NCBI GenBank assembly: GCA_902470475.1
Contig: CABRGT010000038.1
Coordinates: 1 to 19,459 of the forward strand
Reading direction: 5' to 3'
Length of the DNA: 19,459 nt
Origin: an uncultured Porphyromonadaceae bacterium
Lineage (GTDB): Bacteria > Bacteroidota > Bacteroidia > Bacteroidales > Muribaculaceae
The position numbers and the translations under genes were made by a program. The notes beneath the pieces were generated by a model. The model did no database searches. It had not been told where the DNA came from and saw only the letters and a program-made list of their open reading frames with translations. Shown here one piece after another: positions 8,240 to 17,447 of this stretch (position 1 is the first letter of the stretch; each line of letters begins with the position of its first letter).

Positions 8240-8292
8240 ATATTTATCAGAAAAGAAAAAATCAAGTCTAAAAACCTACAAAAAATTCGGCT

Positions 8293-10890
<2,598 letters not shown>

Positions 10891-10908
10891 TAGTTTTTTA
10901 ATATTCTG

Positions 10909-10946
10909 CCGGCGGAGTGAACCAATCCTCACTCCGTCGGTTATTT
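10909..10946 (+). terminator. Hairpin terminator of clpB
   Basis: A 12-bp stem is formed by CCGGCGGAGTGA (10909-10920) and TCACTCCGTCGG (10929-10940), with one G-U pair and an 8-nt loop. The T-rich TTATTTAT follows. It begins 18 bp after the clpB stop. Confidence 0.85.
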
Positions 10947-11033
10947 ATAGTGTAGGCTGCCTTGCGGAGCAGCTGCGCGTTCAGTTAGTTAATTTTCAAA
11001 AACACACATGTTCTCTTACCAAAACTCAAGATT

Positions 11034-11519
11034 ATGAAAAGACTGCTTTATCTTTTTATTTTTGCACTGCCTCTGTTGGGCTTCACATCATGCAGCGACG
11101 ACGATGACAATCCCGATGTGAACTTCATCATCGACATCTCCGGCGCTACGTACGTCGACGGTACCATTTACGTCGTTCAGGGCGAGACGTTCAATATCGA
11201 CGCTGTCAAGGTCGTCAACAACGAACCCGGCAAGGCGGCCCTCCTCACCTATGTGGAATACTTCTGGGACTATCAGCGCCTGGGCACCACGGCCAATGCC
11301 GCCGATAATTTCGCATTCGAGATCTTTGTCAGCGAAGACACGCCGCTTGGCGGCCACCTGCTTGAACTCTACGCGCCGGTCTATGCGGTCGACAAATCGC
11401 CCGCCAACGCTTTGCTGGCCTATGACGTCGAGGTTGTGGCCTCGGCCGACGACCTCCCCGAAGGCGGTGTCACCAGCTTCACGGCAATCCCCCGTCTGAA
11501 GGATACCGACAGCAAGTAA
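11034..11519 (+). CDS. Small predicted surface lipoprotein of unknown function
   Basis: A 161-residue protein that I do not recognise. Residues 1-19 are a signal peptide ending in the lipobox FTSC, with Cys20 lipidated. SDDDD follows at once, an acidic stretch of the kind known in Bacteroidota as a lipoprotein export signal for surface display. The mature part (about 28-150) is rich in short beta-strand-like segments (INFI-, TIYVVQGETF-, DVEVV-type patterns) and may be a single Ig-like domain; this is inferred from pattern only. No catalytic motif is seen and the mature chain has no cysteine beyond Cys20. It stands alone between the clpB terminator and its own palindromic terminator. No clear promoter is visible; TAATTTTC at 10990-10997 is one base off the -7 consensus. 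Confidence 0.8.
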   Translation: MKRLLYLFIFALPLLGFTSCSDDDDNPDVNFIIDISGATYVDGTIYVVQGETFNIDAVKVVNNEPGKAALLTYVEYFWDYQRLGTTANAADNFAFEIFVSEDTPLGGHLLELYAPVYAVDKSPANALLAYDVEVVASADDLPEGGVTSFTAIPRLKDTDSK

Positions 11520-11544
11520 TGCGCCGTCAAAGTCAATATACATA

Positions 11545-11580
11545 ATACAGGCACGGGCCGCGGCCCGTGCCTGTATGTTT
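11545..11580 (+). terminator. Terminator of the lipoprotein gene (32-bp perfect palindrome)
   Basis: The bases at 11545-11576 form a perfect 32-bp palindrome centred on GCCGCGGC. Folded as RNA this gives a very stable hairpin. GTTT follows on the plus strand, a modest T-tract. It starts 26 bp after the lipoprotein stop codon. Confidence 0.7.
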
Positions 11581-11590
11581 ACGGTCTGCA

Positions 11591-11634
11591 TTTAAAAAAT
11601 TCAAAACCCCGGCGGCTTGCGCTGTCGGGGTTTT
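11591..11634 (-). terminator. Terminator of tRNA-Glu (possibly bidirectional)
   Basis: AAAACCCCGGC (11603-11613) pairs with GTCGGGGTTTT (11624-11634), including one G-U pair. On the minus strand the hairpin is followed by TTTTGAATTTTTTAA, a good T-tract, placing it just downstream of the tRNA-Glu 3' end. On the plus strand TTTTGCTTGG follows, so weak activity in that direction is also possible. Confidence 0.75.
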
Positions 11635-11645
11635 GCTTGGGCGAG

Positions 11646-11718
11646 TAGCGAATCAGGGAATCGAACCCTGGTCTCCACCGTGAGAGGGTGGCGTGCTAGG
11701 CCACTACACTAAATCGCC
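11646..11718 (-). tRNA. tRNA-Glu, anticodon CTC
   Basis: A 73-nt tRNA on the minus strand. The anticodon stem CCACC/GGTGG encloses the loop CTCTCAC, giving anticodon CTC (complement at 11682-11684), which reads GAG. The T-arm CAGGG-TTCGATT-CCCTG is perfect. The acceptor stem GGCGATT pairs with ATTCGCT, with a G1-U72 wobble and a U6-U67 mismatch; the discriminator is A. CCA is not encoded. It has its own promoter and terminator. A decoder of GAG alone is expected to be a second Glu tRNA beside a TTC one elsewhere. Confidence 0.93.
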
Positions 11719-11729
11719 GTTTGATGTTG

Positions 11730-11761
11730 CAAAGTTACGCCTGTTTTCCGGTTCTGCCAAA
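11730..11761 (-). promoter_or_regulatory. Promoter of tRNA-Glu
   Basis: On the minus strand a -33 TTTG (complement at 11758-11761) is followed after exactly 20 bp by the -7 element TAACTTTG (complement at 11730-11737). The tRNA 5' end lies 11 bp further. This is the best full match to the Bacteroidota promoter consensus in the window. Confidence 0.8.
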
Positions 11762-11792
11762 TATTTGACGTAGTTTTTTTAGTTAAAAAACG

Positions 11793-12635
11793 TTACTTGT
11801 CTGAGAGCCGGACTATTCTGTCTTCGCCAAGAAGGATGCGTCCCTCCTTGTAAAGGTGTCCGATCGCTTTCTTGAAGTCTTTTTTGCTGCATCCGAGCGC
11901 GGCGCGGATATCAGCCGGGTCGGAGTTGTCGCTGAGCATCAGTGTGTGCTGGGGCGCACGGTCGAGTGCGTCGAGAATCCGTTTGCAGGCGGCTCCCATG
12001 CGGTCGACCGCAGCAGGGCCGGCCGAGAGATCGATCTTGCCGTCCGGGCGCACGTATTTCACGTGTGCTTCCACTGTCTGGCCGATCTCAAGTGGGCGTC
12101 GCAGCTCGTTGTCGTAGATCATGCCCCAGTGCAGATTGTCGACGATGACGCGGTAGCCGATCTCGCCGTGGCTGATCACAAGTGCGCTCACGCGCGTGCC
12201 CGGGCGATAATCGGCCGGAAGGTTTCCGAGAAAGCGTTCCAGCCGAGCCGAGGCGACCGGACGCTTCGTCACGTCGTCGAGGTAGACGTATACCGGGTAG
12301 ATGCCGCCCACGGCCATGCGTACTTTCTGCTCGGAGTAGGGTACCAGCAGATCTTTCATCACGCCCCAGTCAAGGAACGCGCCGGTGCGGTTGACGTCGC
12401 GCACCTGCAGGAAGGCGAACTCGCCTACCGTGGCATATGGCGTGTCGGTGGTGGCCACGGGCCGGTCCTCGCCGTCCGTGTATACGAATACGCGGATTTC
12501 CTGTCCGGGCGCCATGCTGTCGGTCACATACCGGCGCGGCAGCAGCACTTCATGCCCGTCGCCGTCGGTCAGATAGAGGCCCGGATCGGCTTCGCGGCTG
12601 ATCCGCAGGTCGTTGTATTTTCCTATAGCTATCAT
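11793..12635 (-). CDS. CvfB-like S1 RNA-binding protein
   Basis: A 280-residue protein of the CvfB/YitL type: three S1-like OB-fold segments (about 1-62, 66-130 and 143-205) and a C-terminal winged-helix (about 215-278). Members bind RNA; in Staphylococcus CvfB affects virulence-gene expression, but the role in Bacteroidota is not established. Visible signs are repeated S1-type strands such as VGEFAFLQV, GAFLDWG and GKIDLS, and the C-terminal KDFKKAIGHLYKEGRI helix-turn-helix-like stretch. The protein is cytoplasmic, with no signal peptide. The start is the ATG at 12635, 16 nt from the promoter -7 element. It is divergent from rsmG. A weak A/T hairpin (11773-11791) lies just past its stop. 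Family assignment is good; biological role unknown. Confidence 0.88.
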   Translation of the reverse strand: MIAIGKYNDLRISREADPGLYLTDGDGHEVLLPRRYVTDSMAPGQEIRVFVYTDGEDRPVATTDTPYATVGEFAFLQVRDVNRTGAFLDWGVMKDLLVPYSEQKVRMAVGGIYPVYVYLDDVTKRPVASARLERFLGNLPADYRPGTRVSALVISHGEIGYRVIVDNLHWGMIYDNELRRPLEIGQTVEAHVKYVRPDGKIDLSAGPAAVDRMGAACKRILDALDRAPQHTLMLSDNSDPADIRAALGCSKKDFKKAIGHLYKEGRILLGEDRIVRLSDK

Positions 12636-12651
12636 GTCAGTAAATTGTGCT

Positions 12652-12683
12652 CAAAGTTACGGATTTTTTCATAGAATAAACAA
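12652..12683 (-). promoter_or_regulatory. Promoter of the CvfB-like gene
   Basis: The minus strand has -7 element TAACTTTG (complement at 12652-12659) and a TTG (complement at 12681-12683) 21 bp upstream. The start codon is 16 nt beyond the -7 element, implying a leader of about 10 nt. Confidence 0.65.
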
Positions 12684-12713
12684 TCAGCGGGCGGCTGTTG
12701 GCAAAAAAAAATG

Positions 12714-12721
12714 TAACTTTG
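12714..12721 (+). promoter_or_regulatory. -7 promoter element of rsmG
   Basis: TAACTTTG on the plus strand matches TAnnTTTG and ends 26 nt before the rsmG ATG at 12748. No good -33 match sits at 19-21 bp; the nearest TTG (12698-12700) is 13 bp away. It is back to back with the CvfB-like promoter, 54 bp apart. Confidence 0.6.
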
Positions 12722-12747
12722 TGCGCGAAATAAACAGAATTTCAGAT

Positions 12748-13413
12748 ATGGACAGCCCCGATATAATCAGAAAGGCCTTTCCGGCCCTCACCGACCGTCA
12801 GGCCGGGCAGTTCGCGCAACTCGGCGATCTATATGCCGACTGGAACGCCAAGATCAATGTCATCTCGCGCCGCGACATTGACAATCTGTATGTGAACCAT
12901 GTGCTGCATTCGCTCTCGATAGCCGCATTTCTGGGCGACGTGATGCCGGGCACAGCTTTTATGGATCTCGGCACAGGCGGCGGCTTCCCGGGCATACCGC
13001 TGGCCATCTTTTATCCGCAGGCGTCGTTTCATCTGATCGACCGCATAGGCAAGAAGCTCAAGGTGGCGGCTGATGTGGCCGCTGCGGTCGGACTCGACAA
13101 TGTGACGTTTCAGCATGGCGATACCGGCGAATGCCACGACGAATTCGATTATGTGGTGTCGCGGGCCGTCATGCCGCTTGACCGCCTCGTCAAAATCGCG
13201 GCCCGCAACGTGGCTCCCGGGCGCCGCGAGGGCAACCGCTACGACAACGGCATCATCTGCCTCAAAGGCGGCGACCTGGCCGACGAGTCGGCCGGTGTCG
13301 CTTATCCGGTAGCCGAGTACGATCTCAAAGAGATCATGGCGCCCGCCGTGTTTGATACGAAAAAACTCGTCTACGTGCCTGTCGGTTCAACAAAAAGCCG
13401 CCGCAGACGTTAA
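12748..13413 (+). CDS. rsmG: 16S rRNA (guanine-527-N7) methyltransferase RsmG (GidB)
   Basis: A 221-residue SAM-dependent methyltransferase that makes m7G527 in 16S rRNA of the small subunit; in several bacteria loss of this enzyme gives low-level streptomycin resistance. The SAM-binding motif MDLGTGGGFPGIP is at 72-84, followed by LIDRIGKKLKV at 97-106. NVISRRD near residue 40, VSRAV at 137-141 and LKGG at 172-175 are also family signatures. Length is normal (about 205-220). The frame is open upstream to 12613, but I chose the ATG at 12748 because homology begins there and the -7 element lies at 12714-12721, downstream of that more distal start. A basic tail (KSRRRR) ends the chain. The next gene starts 20 nt later, probably in the same operon. 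Confidence 0.96.
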   Translation: MDSPDIIRKAFPALTDRQAGQFAQLGDLYADWNAKINVISRRDIDNLYVNHVLHSLSIAAFLGDVMPGTAFMDLGTGGGFPGIPLAIFYPQASFHLIDRIGKKLKVAADVAAAVGLDNVTFQHGDTGECHDEFDYVVSRAVMPLDRLVKIAARNVAPGRREGNRYDNGIICLKGGDLADESAGVAYPVAEYDLKEIMAPAVFDTKKLVYVPVGSTKSRRRR

Positions 13414-13433
13414 GTGGATAAGAAAGAACCGTC

Positions 13434-14075
13434 ATGTTAAATATCAAGCAATTCGTATTCAATCCGTTCGGCGAATGCACCTATGTGGTGTGGGACGACA
13501 GCTCGCGGCAGGCGATCGTTGTCGATCCGGGCATGAGCGATGCCGCCGAGCGCGACCGTCTTGACACATACATAACCGACAACCGCCTCGAGGTGACAGG
13601 CGTGGTCAATACCCACATGCACCTCGACCATTGCTTCGGTGCCAACCATGTCCGCGACCGCTACGGCGTGCCGGTCCGTGCTCATAAGGCTGATGCCCCG
13701 CTGGGCATGGCGCTCGACGAGCAGGTGCGCCGGTTCGGCCTGCGCGGGCTGGGTGGCAGTGTGGAGGTGGATGTGCCGCTTGCCGATGGCGACACTATCG
13801 TGCTGGGCGATGAAAAGCTGGAGGTCCTGCACGTGCCTGGGCACTCACCCGGAGGCATTGCGCTCTACAGCCCCGCCGGCCGGTTCGTGCTCACGGGCGA
13901 TTCTCTGTTCAAGGGATCGGTCGGGCGCACCGATCTCGAAGGCGGCGACTATGCCACACTCATCAGGGCGGTCACGTCGAAACTTATGGCGCTGCCCGAC
14001 GACACACTCGTGCTTCCGGGCCACGGCGATTCCACGACCATCGGCGAAGAGCGGCGCTCGAATCCGTTTCTGTGA
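13434..14075 (+). CDS. MBL-fold metallo-hydrolase (glyoxalase II-like, YcbL type)
   Basis: A 213-residue metallo-beta-lactamase-fold enzyme. The metal-binding motif THMHLDH supplies His61, His63, Asp65 and His66. The other ligands are His137 in PGHSPGG, Asp156 in TGDSLF and His197 in LPGHGDST. The pattern and size match small hydroxyacylglutathione hydrolase-like proteins, which cleave thioesters such as S-lactoylglutathione in the family archetype. Most Bacteroidota are not known to use glutathione, so the real substrate is uncertain. The protein is cytoplasmic, with no signal peptide. It follows rsmG by 20 nt and is probably co-transcribed. It converges on the TPR gene with a 57-bp gap that holds no convincing terminator. 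Confidence 0.9.
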   Translation: MLNIKQFVFNPFGECTYVVWDDSSRQAIVVDPGMSDAAERDRLDTYITDNRLEVTGVVNTHMHLDHCFGANHVRDRYGVPVRAHKADAPLGMALDEQVRRFGLRGLGGSVEVDVPLADGDTIVLGDEKLEVLHVPGHSPGGIALYSPAGRFVLTGDSLFKGSVGRTDLEGGDYATLIRAVTSKLMALPDDTLVLPGHGDSTTIGEERRSNPFL

Positions 14076-14132
14076 TGGGTGTCGGCTTTTTATGGCCGAT
14101 AGCTATTGTCGAATTCAGGAAATTTCAGCCGG

Positions 14133-15578
14133 TCAGAGGCGGTCGAGGCCCAGCGGGTCGTACGCGTCCCAGTCAGTGCCCGCCGCCGGCTGCGTCTTGT
14201 CGGTGCGGCGGCACACGTCGGCGAGGAATGTATTCATGCCGAATGCCTCGATGGGATTGACGAGCTCGTTGCGTTCATTGAATATTTCCAGCAGCCCTTT
14301 TGCCGCGGCTCCGGCTTGGGCCAGGCGCCCGGTACGCAGTAGCGCCATGACAAACATGGCGTAAGCCACGAGCATATTTTCGGGGCGCCGGATAGTACCG
14401 TCGTTTTCCGATGCGGCAAACGTTTCTACCACAAGCTCGTATTGTCTGTGACGGAACATCGCTTTAAGGGCCAGGTAATCGTGGTTGAGCGGCTTGCCAC
14501 TTTTGGCCTCGAAAGTCCGGTGGATCTGAGCAACGGTGAGATCGTCCTTTGCCTCGTAGGCGGTTGAGGCCAGTGACAGCCACAGCTCGCGGTCGGTCTG
14601 GCCGGCGTCGTACAGCCTTTCGAGCGCGGTGCAGATGACCGGATACATCCCGGGTGCGTTGGCCGATATGGCTTGCTCGACAAGGTCCGGCATGTCGTCG
14701 ATGTAAGTCAGCAGGCTTTCGTACATGTCATGGATCAGAGTCCCGTCGTCGGCTCCGGTAACGGCACTGATCACAGTGTCGATCGTGTCGGGGTCCTCGG
14801 GTCGCAGGGCGAAAATCCTGCGTGCGGTCCCGGTGAATTCTTCGGTTCCGGCCTTGAGAAGGCTCAGCCTTACCGCCAGTGAATCAGCGCTGTCGGGATC
14901 TATGGCCAGGGCCAGGTCAATCGAATTGAGGGCTTCGTCGGCGAGGCCCTGCTGCGCCTGGATCTTGGCCAGCAGGCGCCAGTAGTCGGCGCAGTATGGA
15001 TCGATCTCCGTAAGCTGTTCGAGCATCTCTGTCTCGAGATCATAGCGGCGGTCCATCTCGGCCGATGCGGCCAGCTCGTAGAGCAGAGTCGGGAGGTAGT
15101 CGACCTTCCGACGCAGCAGGTCGATGTGGCTGAAGAGCCAGTCGTTAAGGCCCAGGTCGGCGGCCAGCTGTACGAACTGTATCACTTCCTCGTCCGTCAC
15201 AAGCCTGTTTTCTTCGAGATACTCCGCCAGCCGGGCTTCGGCCTCTTCGGCAGTGCCGGTGAACTTGCCCATTTTCAGAATCTCCCACAGCGGTTCGTTC
15301 ACGTCGGGGTTGTCGTCGAGAAAATCGTCGAACGACCGGTCCGTGAAGCTCCTGTAGTAGATCGCACGGCGCTGAAGCAGTTCCGACGAGTCCGGGTACA
15401 GGCGCGCGCCCAGAAGCAACGCTTCCGTGCGCAGGTAGTCATCGCCCTGGTCGCCGCCATAGTCGAAGACCGACACGAGTTCTTCCTCGCTGTAGTAGCG
15501 TTCGCTGATCGGTCGTCGCAGATCGGCCCGGAAGCGTCTTGCGAGTTCTTCGTTGGGATTGCTGTTGGGATCCTTCAC
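14133..15578 (-). CDS. TPR-repeat protein downstream of glnS
   Basis: A 481-residue, strongly acidic, all-helical protein with tetratricopeptide-like repeats. The clearest repeat is at about 197-230 (DYWRLLAKIQAQQGLADEAL ... AIDPD); others are degenerate. TPRs mediate protein-protein contacts; no catalytic motif, signal peptide or membrane segment is seen, so it is probably a cytoplasmic adaptor of unknown role. I chose the GTG at 15578 (start VKDPNSNPNEEL), only 2 nt after the glnS stop. The frame is open further upstream to 16001, but that part overlaps glnS in another frame and reads as low-complexity Arg-rich shadow. No ATG is available near the N-terminus. The tight junction implies coupled translation with glnS. 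Function not recognised. Confidence 0.85.
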   Translation of the reverse strand: MKDPNSNPNEELARRFRADLRRPISERYYSEEELVSVFDYGGDQGDDYLRTEALLLGARLYPDSSELLQRRAIYYRSFTDRSFDDFLDDNPDVNEPLWEILKMGKFTGTAEEAEARLAEYLEENRLVTDEEVIQFVQLAADLGLNDWLFSHIDLLRRKVDYLPTLLYELAASAEMDRRYDLETEMLEQLTEIDPYCADYWRLLAKIQAQQGLADEALNSIDLALAIDPDSADSLAVRLSLLKAGTEEFTGTARRIFALRPEDPDTIDTVISAVTGADDGTLIHDMYESLLTYIDDMPDLVEQAISANAPGMYPVICTALERLYDAGQTDRELWLSLASTAYEAKDDLTVAQIHRTFEAKSGKPLNHDYLALKAMFRHRQYELVVETFAASENDGTIRRPENMLVAYAMFVMALLRTGRLAQAGAAAKGLLEIFNERNELVNPIEAFGMNTFLADVCRRTDKTQPAAGTDWDAYDPLGLDRL

Positions 15579-15580
15579 TC

Positions 15581-17284
15581 TTAGTTCTGTTTCTGCACTT
15601 TTTCCCAGGTGTCGCGCAGGCCGATGGTGCGGTTGAACACCAGATGGTCTGCTGTCGAGTCTGTGTCGGGAGTGAAGTAGCCGATGCGCTGGAACTGGAA
15701 CTTCATGCCCGCCTGTGCGTTGGCTGCCACGTATGGCTCCACTTTGATCTGCTTTACGGTCAGAGAGTCGGGGTTGAGCATCTCGCGGAAGTCGCGGTCC
15801 GGTTCGGCTGCCGGGTTTTCGACATCGAACAGGCGGTCGTAGAGGCGCGCTTCGGCGTCGACTGCCGTTGCGGCGGCCACCCAGTGCAGTGTGCCCTTGA
15901 CCTTGCGGTTGGCTCCGGGCATCCCGCTGAGTGTGTCCGGATCGTAGGTGCATCGGATCTCGGTGATGTTGCCTTCGGCATCTTTCACCACATCCTCGCA
16001 CTTGATGATGTAGGCGCCCTTGAGGCGGACTTCGCCGCCGGGCGCGAGGCGGAAGAATTTCTTGGGAGGATTCTCCATGAAGTCGTCGCGCTCGATATAG
16101 AGTTCGCGCGAGAAAGGCATTTCGTGCATGCCGCTGCCTTCCTGCTCGGGATTGTTCTCCATCGCTACTGTTTCCGTCTTGCCTTCCGGATAGTTGGTTA
16201 TCACTACTTTCACGGGGTTGATCACGCCCATCACGCGGGTGGCGATGCGGTTCAGGTCATCGCGCACAGCGTGCTCCAGCAGCGACACCGAGTTCAGAGC
16301 CTCGTACTTCGTGTAGCCGATCGTGTCGATGAAGTTGCGGATCGACGCCGGAGTGTAGCCGCGCCGGCGCATGCCCGAGATAGTCGGCATTCGCGGATCG
16401 TCCCATCCGGCCACGAGGCCCTCCTTGACCAGCGTCAGCAGCTTGCGCTTGCTCATCACGGTGTAGGTCAGGTTCAGGCGGTTGAACTCTATCTGGCGCG
16501 GGCGGTAGCTCTCGTCGGCCAGCTCGTCCACGAAGTAGTCGTAGAGCGGGCGGTGGGGTACGAACTCAAGGGTGCATATCGAGTGGGTCACGCCCTCGAA
16601 ATAGTCGCTTTGGCCGTGGGCGAAGTCGTACATCGGGTACACTTTCCACTTCGTGCCCGTGCGGTGGTGGGGATGTTTGATGATGCGGTACATGATCGGG
16701 TCGCGGAAGTGCATGTTGCTCGACGCCATGTCGATCTTGGCACGCAGCACGCGCGAGCCTTCCTCGAACTCGCCCTCGTTCATGCGCATGAACAGGTCCA
16801 GGTTCTCCTCCGGCGTGCGGTTGCGGTAGGGGCTTTCCGTTCCGGGTGTGGTGGGTGTGCCTTTTTGGGCGGCGATCTCCTCCGAGGTCTGGTCGTCGAC
16901 GTATGCCTTGCCTTCCTTGATCAGGCGACAGGCCAGGTCGAAAAGCTTCGGAAAGTAGTCGGATGCGTAATATTCGCGATCGCCCCAGTCGAAGCCGAGC
17001 CAGTGTATGTCCTCGCGGATCGAATCGACGTATTCCACATCCTCCTTCACCGGGTTGGTGTCGTCGAAGCGCAGGTTGCACGTGCCGCCGAACTTTTCGG
17101 CGACTCCGAAGTCCATGCATATAGCCTTGGCATGGCCGATGTGCAGATAGCCGTTGGGTTCAGGCGGGAAACGGGTGTTGAGCCGTCCGCCATTCTTGCC
17201 GGCCTTCAGGTCGGCATATACCTCTTGTTCCACAAAGTTGAGTCCCTTGGATTCAACTGTCTCATTATCTTTGATTTCGGCCAT
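15581..17284 (-). CDS. glnS: Glutaminyl-tRNA synthetase
   Basis: A 567-residue class I aminoacyl-tRNA synthetase that charges tRNA-Gln with glutamine using ATP. The HIGH motif reads HIGH at 48-51, preceded by PPEPNGYL. The KMSKS-type loop is VMSKR at 276-280, as in bacterial GlnRS. FDDTNP and the YPMYDFAHG segment are GlnRS rather than GluRS features, and the C-terminal half has the two-beta-barrel anticodon-binding region (about 345-555). Length is typical (about 550-580). The start ATG at 17284 follows a good promoter by about 30 bp. It is the first gene of an operon with the TPR protein. Presence of GlnRS implies direct charging of tRNA-Gln rather than the amidotransferase route. Confidence 0.98.
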   Translation of the reverse strand: MAEIKDNETVESKGLNFVEQEVYADLKAGKNGGRLNTRFPPEPNGYLHIGHAKAICMDFGVAEKFGGTCNLRFDDTNPVKEDVEYVDSIREDIHWLGFDWGDREYYASDYFPKLFDLACRLIKEGKAYVDDQTSEEIAAQKGTPTTPGTESPYRNRTPEENLDLFMRMNEGEFEEGSRVLRAKIDMASSNMHFRDPIMYRIIKHPHHRTGTKWKVYPMYDFAHGQSDYFEGVTHSICTLEFVPHRPLYDYFVDELADESYRPRQIEFNRLNLTYTVMSKRKLLTLVKEGLVAGWDDPRMPTISGMRRRGYTPASIRNFIDTIGYTKYEALNSVSLLEHAVRDDLNRIATRVMGVINPVKVVITNYPEGKTETVAMENNPEQEGSGMHEMPFSRELYIERDDFMENPPKKFFRLAPGGEVRLKGAYIIKCEDVVKDAEGNITEIRCTYDPDTLSGMPGANRKVKGTLHWVAAATAVDAEARLYDRLFDVENPAAEPDRDFREMLNPDSLTVKQIKVEPYVAANAQAGMKFQFQRIGYFTPDTDSTADHLVFNRTIGLRDTWEKVQKQN

Positions 17285-17313
17285 AACTATATGTGTTCGT
17301 TTTGTTCAACCCG

Positions 17314-17344
17314 CAAATTTACGAAAAATTCGCGATTCAGCCAA
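17314..17344 (-). promoter_or_regulatory. Promoter of the glnS operon
   Basis: On the minus strand a -33 TTG (complement at 17342-17344) is followed after 20 bp by TAAATTTG (complement at 17314-17321), matching TAnnTTTG. The glnS ATG is about 30 nt downstream. Confidence 0.7.
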
Positions 17345-17417
17345 CAGCAAAACGCCGTCCGCCGCCGGGTCTGCACCGGTTGGCGCTCCCGAAGGCAATC
17401 GGCTCATAGCGGATTTA

Positions 17418-17443
17418 CTAAAATATAGGCCAATTAAAGGCCT
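17418..17443 (-). terminator. Weak candidate terminator of the S8 peptidase gene
   Basis: On the minus strand, just past the stop codon, AGGCC (complement at 17439-17443) pairs with GGCCT (complement at 17427-17431) around a TTTAATT loop, followed by ATATTTTAG. The stem is only 5 bp, so this is tentative. Confidence 0.4.
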
Positions 17444-17447
17444 GATT

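Larger units (their letters stand above)
7861..8292. other. Divergent intergenic control region between susC and clpB
   Basis: This 432-bp AT-rich stretch has no credible ORF. It should hold the susC promoter (minus) and the clpB promoter (plus). Elements seen: a tandem 10-bp repeat at 8115-8134; a TGACAA-T-TTGTCA palindrome at 8197-8209; a sigma-54-like site at 8224-8239; a plus-strand TAGCTTTG at 8026-8033 that matches the usual -7 element; and a minus-strand TAATTTAG at 8082-8089, one base off the -7 consensus. If the last is used, the susC leader would be about 215 nt. TTGTGGC occurs twice (8190-8196 and 8221-8227), 31 bp apart. Confidence 0.6.

Noticed and set aside
12613..12747. Upstream extension of RsmG by 45 residues
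   Set aside because: It would begin inside the divergent CvfB-like coding region and upstream of the -7 element; family similarity starts at the ATG at 12748.
15579..16001. Upstream extension of the TPR protein to 622 residues
   Set aside because: The extra 141 residues overlap glnS in another frame and are Arg/Gly/His-rich shadow sequence; the GTG at 15578 right after the glnS stop fits better.
15539..17428. A 629-residue plus-strand ORF antisense to glnS
   Set aside because: It lies wholly opposite a clear GlnRS frame. Its composition (runs of Val, Ala, His, Gly, Arg) is that of a GC-skewed shadow, and no domain is recognisable.
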